Under the pieces are notes generated by a model that saw nothing but the letters and a program-made list of their open reading frames with translations, was not told where the DNA came from and did no database searches. From assembly GCA_002396205.1 (NCBI GenBank), contig DGXB01000022.1:1-15855 (forward strand): 15,855 bases of DNA, in the 5' to 3' direction. The stretch comes from Bacteroidales bacterium UBA4243 (GTDB lineage: Bacteria > Bacteroidota > Bacteroidia > Bacteroidales > F082). Position 1 is the stretch's first letter; each line of letters opens with the position of its first letter. Below, in pieces: positions 14,123-15,855 of this stretch. Made by a program: the position numbers and the translations under genes.

Positions 14123-15487
14123 ATGAGCGAAGGAAAAATCATCGTCGGATTAGACATCGGCACCACCAAGGTGGCCTGCATCGTCGGCCAGAAGTCCGAC
14201 AACGGGAAAATAGAGATTCTTGGATACGGCAAGACCATCTCCACCGGTGTTAGGAGGGGCGTGGTCACCAACATCTTCGACACGGTCGAGGCCATCAAGA
14301 CGGCGGTCAAGCAGGCCTCCGACCAGGCGGGTGTGGAAATCAATCGCGTCAGCGTGGGCATCGCCGGACAGCACATCAAGAGCCTGCAACACCGTGGCGT
14401 GATGATGCGCGACAACCACGAGACCGAAATCACCGAGGCCGAGCTGGAACGCTTGCGCAACGACACCTTTAAGATCAACATGACGCCTGGCGAGGAAATC
14501 ATCGACGTCATCCGGCAGGACACCTACGTTGACGGCGAGTTGGCCACCAACCCCGTCGGCATGTTGGGCAGCAAGATCGAGGCCAACTTCCACGTCATCA
14601 TCGGGCAGACCTCGGCGGCCAAGAACATCATCAAGTGCATCCAAAGCGCTGGCTTGGAGATGGATTACATGATCCTTGAGCCCATCGCCTCGGCCCAGGC
14701 CGTGCTCGACGAAGAGGAAAAAGACGCTGGCGTGGTGCTCGTGGACATCGGCGGCGGCACTACCGACATCGCCATCTTCAAGGGCAAGAAAATACAGCAC
14801 ACAGCCGTCATCCCCTTTGGCGGCAACATCATCACTGACGACATTTGCACCGGCTGCTCCATCATCAAGCACTACGCCGAGGAGGTGAAGGTGAAGTTCG
14901 GGTCGGCCTTGGCCAGCGAGAACCGCGACGACGAGGTGGTCTCCATCCCCGGCATCCGTGGCCGCGACCCCAAGGAAATCTCTTTCAAGAACTTGGCCCA
15001 CATCATCCAAGCCCGTTTGGAGGAAATTTTCGAGTTGGTCAACTACGAGATCCAGAAAGCCAAGTCCGACAACCAGCTCATTGCCGGCATCGTGCTCACG
15101 GGTGGCGGAGCCATGATGCGCCACATCCAGCAACTGGCCGAGTTCAAGACTGGGCTGGAAGTCCGCATCGGCTATCCCAACGAGCACCTCAACCAAACGG
15201 AGATGAAAGAGCTTTCGAGTCCCATGTATTCCACCGGCATCGGTATCGTCATCGAGACCATCGCCCGCATGGAGCACGACGAGTTCCTGCAAGCCTCTGC
15301 CGCCGCCGAGAAGAGGAGAAAAGGCATCGTTGAGCCTCAGGTGGTTGTCGCCGCCGAAACCGAATTGGAAGAGGCCAAGGAAGAAATTGACGAATCCAGC
15401 CAGAAAAAGCCGAGGAAGAAAGGCCTTGACCTGAAGAAGATCGTCACTTCGCTGACTGAGTTTTTCACCCCCGACAACATTGAATAA
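14123..15487 (+). CDS. ftsA: Cell division protein FtsA, membrane tether of FtsZ
   Basis: This 454-residue actin-like ATPase has phosphate-binding blocks GLDIGTTK (residues 9-16) and VDIGGGTTDIAIF (207-219), a 1C domain including VSVGIAGQHIKS, and GIVLTGGGAMM for adenosine binding. A charged linker of about 45 residues (RRKG..., then Glu- and Lys-rich) leads to the predicted amphipathic membrane-targeting helix DLKKIVTSLTEFF (about 436-448). FtsA anchors FtsZ filaments to the membrane and signals to FtsN/FtsI. It is 4 bases after ftsQ and 17 bases before ftsZ, with no clear Shine-Dalgarno sequence. No missing motifs were noticed. Confidence 0.96.
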   Translation: MSEGKIIVGLDIGTTKVACIVGQKSDNGKIEILGYGKTISTGVRRGVVTNIFDTVEAIKTAVKQASDQAGVEINRVSVGIAGQHIKSLQHRGVMMRDNHETEITEAELERLRNDTFKINMTPGEEIIDVIRQDTYVDGELATNPVGMLGSKIEANFHVIIGQTSAAKNIIKCIQSAGLEMDYMILEPIASAQAVLDEEEKDAGVVLVDIGGGTTDIAIFKGKKIQHTAVIPFGGNIITDDICTGCSIIKHYAEEVKVKFGSALASENRDDEVVSIPGIRGRDPKEISFKNLAHIIQARLEEIFELVNYEIQKAKSDNQLIAGIVLTGGGAMMRHIQQLAEFKTGLEVRIGYPNEHLNQTEMKELSSPMYSTGIGIVIETIARMEHDEFLQASAAAEKRRKGIVEPQVVVAAETELEEAKEEIDESSQKKPRKKGLDLKKIVTSLTEFFTPDNIE

Positions 15488-15504
15488 CCCAAAAAAACAA
15501 TACC

Positions 15505-15855
15505 ATGGCAGAAGATTATACAACGCATAACGAACGCGACGAGTTGTTCAAGCCCGTCGGTGTGGAGAAGCCCAACTATATCAAGGTCATCGGCGTGGGC
15601 GGTGGCGGAGGCAATGCCGTCAACCACATGATGGAGGAAGGCATTCAAGGTGTCGACTTCGTCCTTTGCAACACCGACCACCAGGCGCTGCTGAAGAGCA
15701 ACGTGAAGACCACCGTCCATCTCGGCAAGCGCGAGTTGGGTGCCGGCAACGACCCCAACGTTGGGCGCGAGGCCGCCGAAATGAGCCGCGACGAGATTGA
15801 CGCCCTGCTCGACGACGAAACCAAGATGCTGTTTGTCACCGCCGGCATGGGCGGC
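15505..15855 (+). CDS. ftsZ: Tubulin-like GTPase FtsZ, N-terminal part, runs off right edge
   Basis: The first 117 codons are present. After an acidic N-terminal tail the protein shows YIKVIGVGGGGGNAVNHM (the T1 loop), VLCNTDHQAL, GAGNDPNVGREAAE (T3 region) and ends in FVTAGMGG, cut just inside the tubulin signature GGGTG that binds GTP. The loop before GAGNDP is three residues shorter than in E. coli, which I recall as usual in Bacteroides. FtsZ forms the division ring. It lies 17 bases after ftsA, with an A-rich leader and no Shine-Dalgarno sequence. Confidence 0.96.
   Translation, partial: MAEDYTTHNERDELFKPVGVEKPNYIKVIGVGGGGGNAVNHMMEEGIQGVDFVLCNTDHQALLKSNVKTTVHLGKRELGAGNDPNVGREAAEMSRDEIDALLDDETKMLFVTAGMGG

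Noticed and set aside
14150..15523. Long minus-strand open frame (457 codons) opposite ftsA, and a similar one at 9572-10828 opposite ftsW
   Set aside because: Same codon-shadow effect: low-complexity translations without domains, opposite clear FtsA and FtsW genes.
15706..15760. Apparent deletion in the FtsZ loop before GAGNDP
   Set aside because: Compared with E. coli it is short, but Bacteroides FtsZ has the same short LGKE-type loop as far as I recall, so it is a lineage trait.

Overview
The window is the division and cell wall (dcw) cluster of a Bacteroidota bacterium, most likely in the order Bacteroidales. The evidence is the gene order mraZ-rsmH-ftsL-ftsI-murE-mraY-(murD)-ftsW-murG-murC-ftsQ-ftsA-ftsZ with no murF, murB or ddl between, a FtsL of the Bacteroidetes type, a FtsI-type PBP with a C-terminal PASTA domain, a MraY with a long extra periplasmic loop and an HDHFR motif, -7 elements of the form TAnnTTTG, and a glycine-lipid acyltransferase pair beside engB. 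Family and genus cannot be told from this sequence. The coding DNA is GC-rich and the intergenic DNA is AT-rich.

Positions 1-2102 are read on the minus strand: a PlsC-type acyltransferase (glsA-like), then a GNAT-type N-acyltransferase (glsB-like), then the start of the ribosome-assembly GTPase engB, which runs off the left edge. The genes overlap end to end, so they probably share one transcript. Positions 2103-2387 are the only large gap. It is a divergent control region holding a leftward -7 element, a 12-bp palindrome, two direct copies of a 12-mer containing a DnaA-box-like TTATCAACA, a 10-bp-periodic array that looks like a MraZ operator, and a rightward -7 element ending about 26 bases before mraZ.

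From 2388 to the right edge all genes are on the plus strand and tightly packed, often overlapping. MurE, MraY, MurG and MurC carry out steps of lipid II synthesis. FtsL, FtsQ, FtsW and FtsI form the septal peptidoglycan synthase and its partners. FtsA and FtsZ (partial) form the cytoskeletal ring. RsmH methylates 16S rRNA, and MraZ is the probable local regulator.

The main surprise is at the murD position. Between mraY and ftsW there is room only for a 187-residue protein, and it matches the C-terminal domain of MurD alone. The UDP-substrate-binding N-terminal domain and the ATPase domain are absent, and several D-glutamate or nucleotide contact residues in what remains are replaced, yet the frame is open and still overlaps ftsW. 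It cannot be a working UDP-MurNAc-L-Ala:D-Glu ligase by itself. The cell must have another ligase elsewhere, and this fragment may have been kept for a non-catalytic role. A second oddity is a 7-bp tandem repeat (TAGAGTT) that forms the last codons and stop of murG and the gap before murC.
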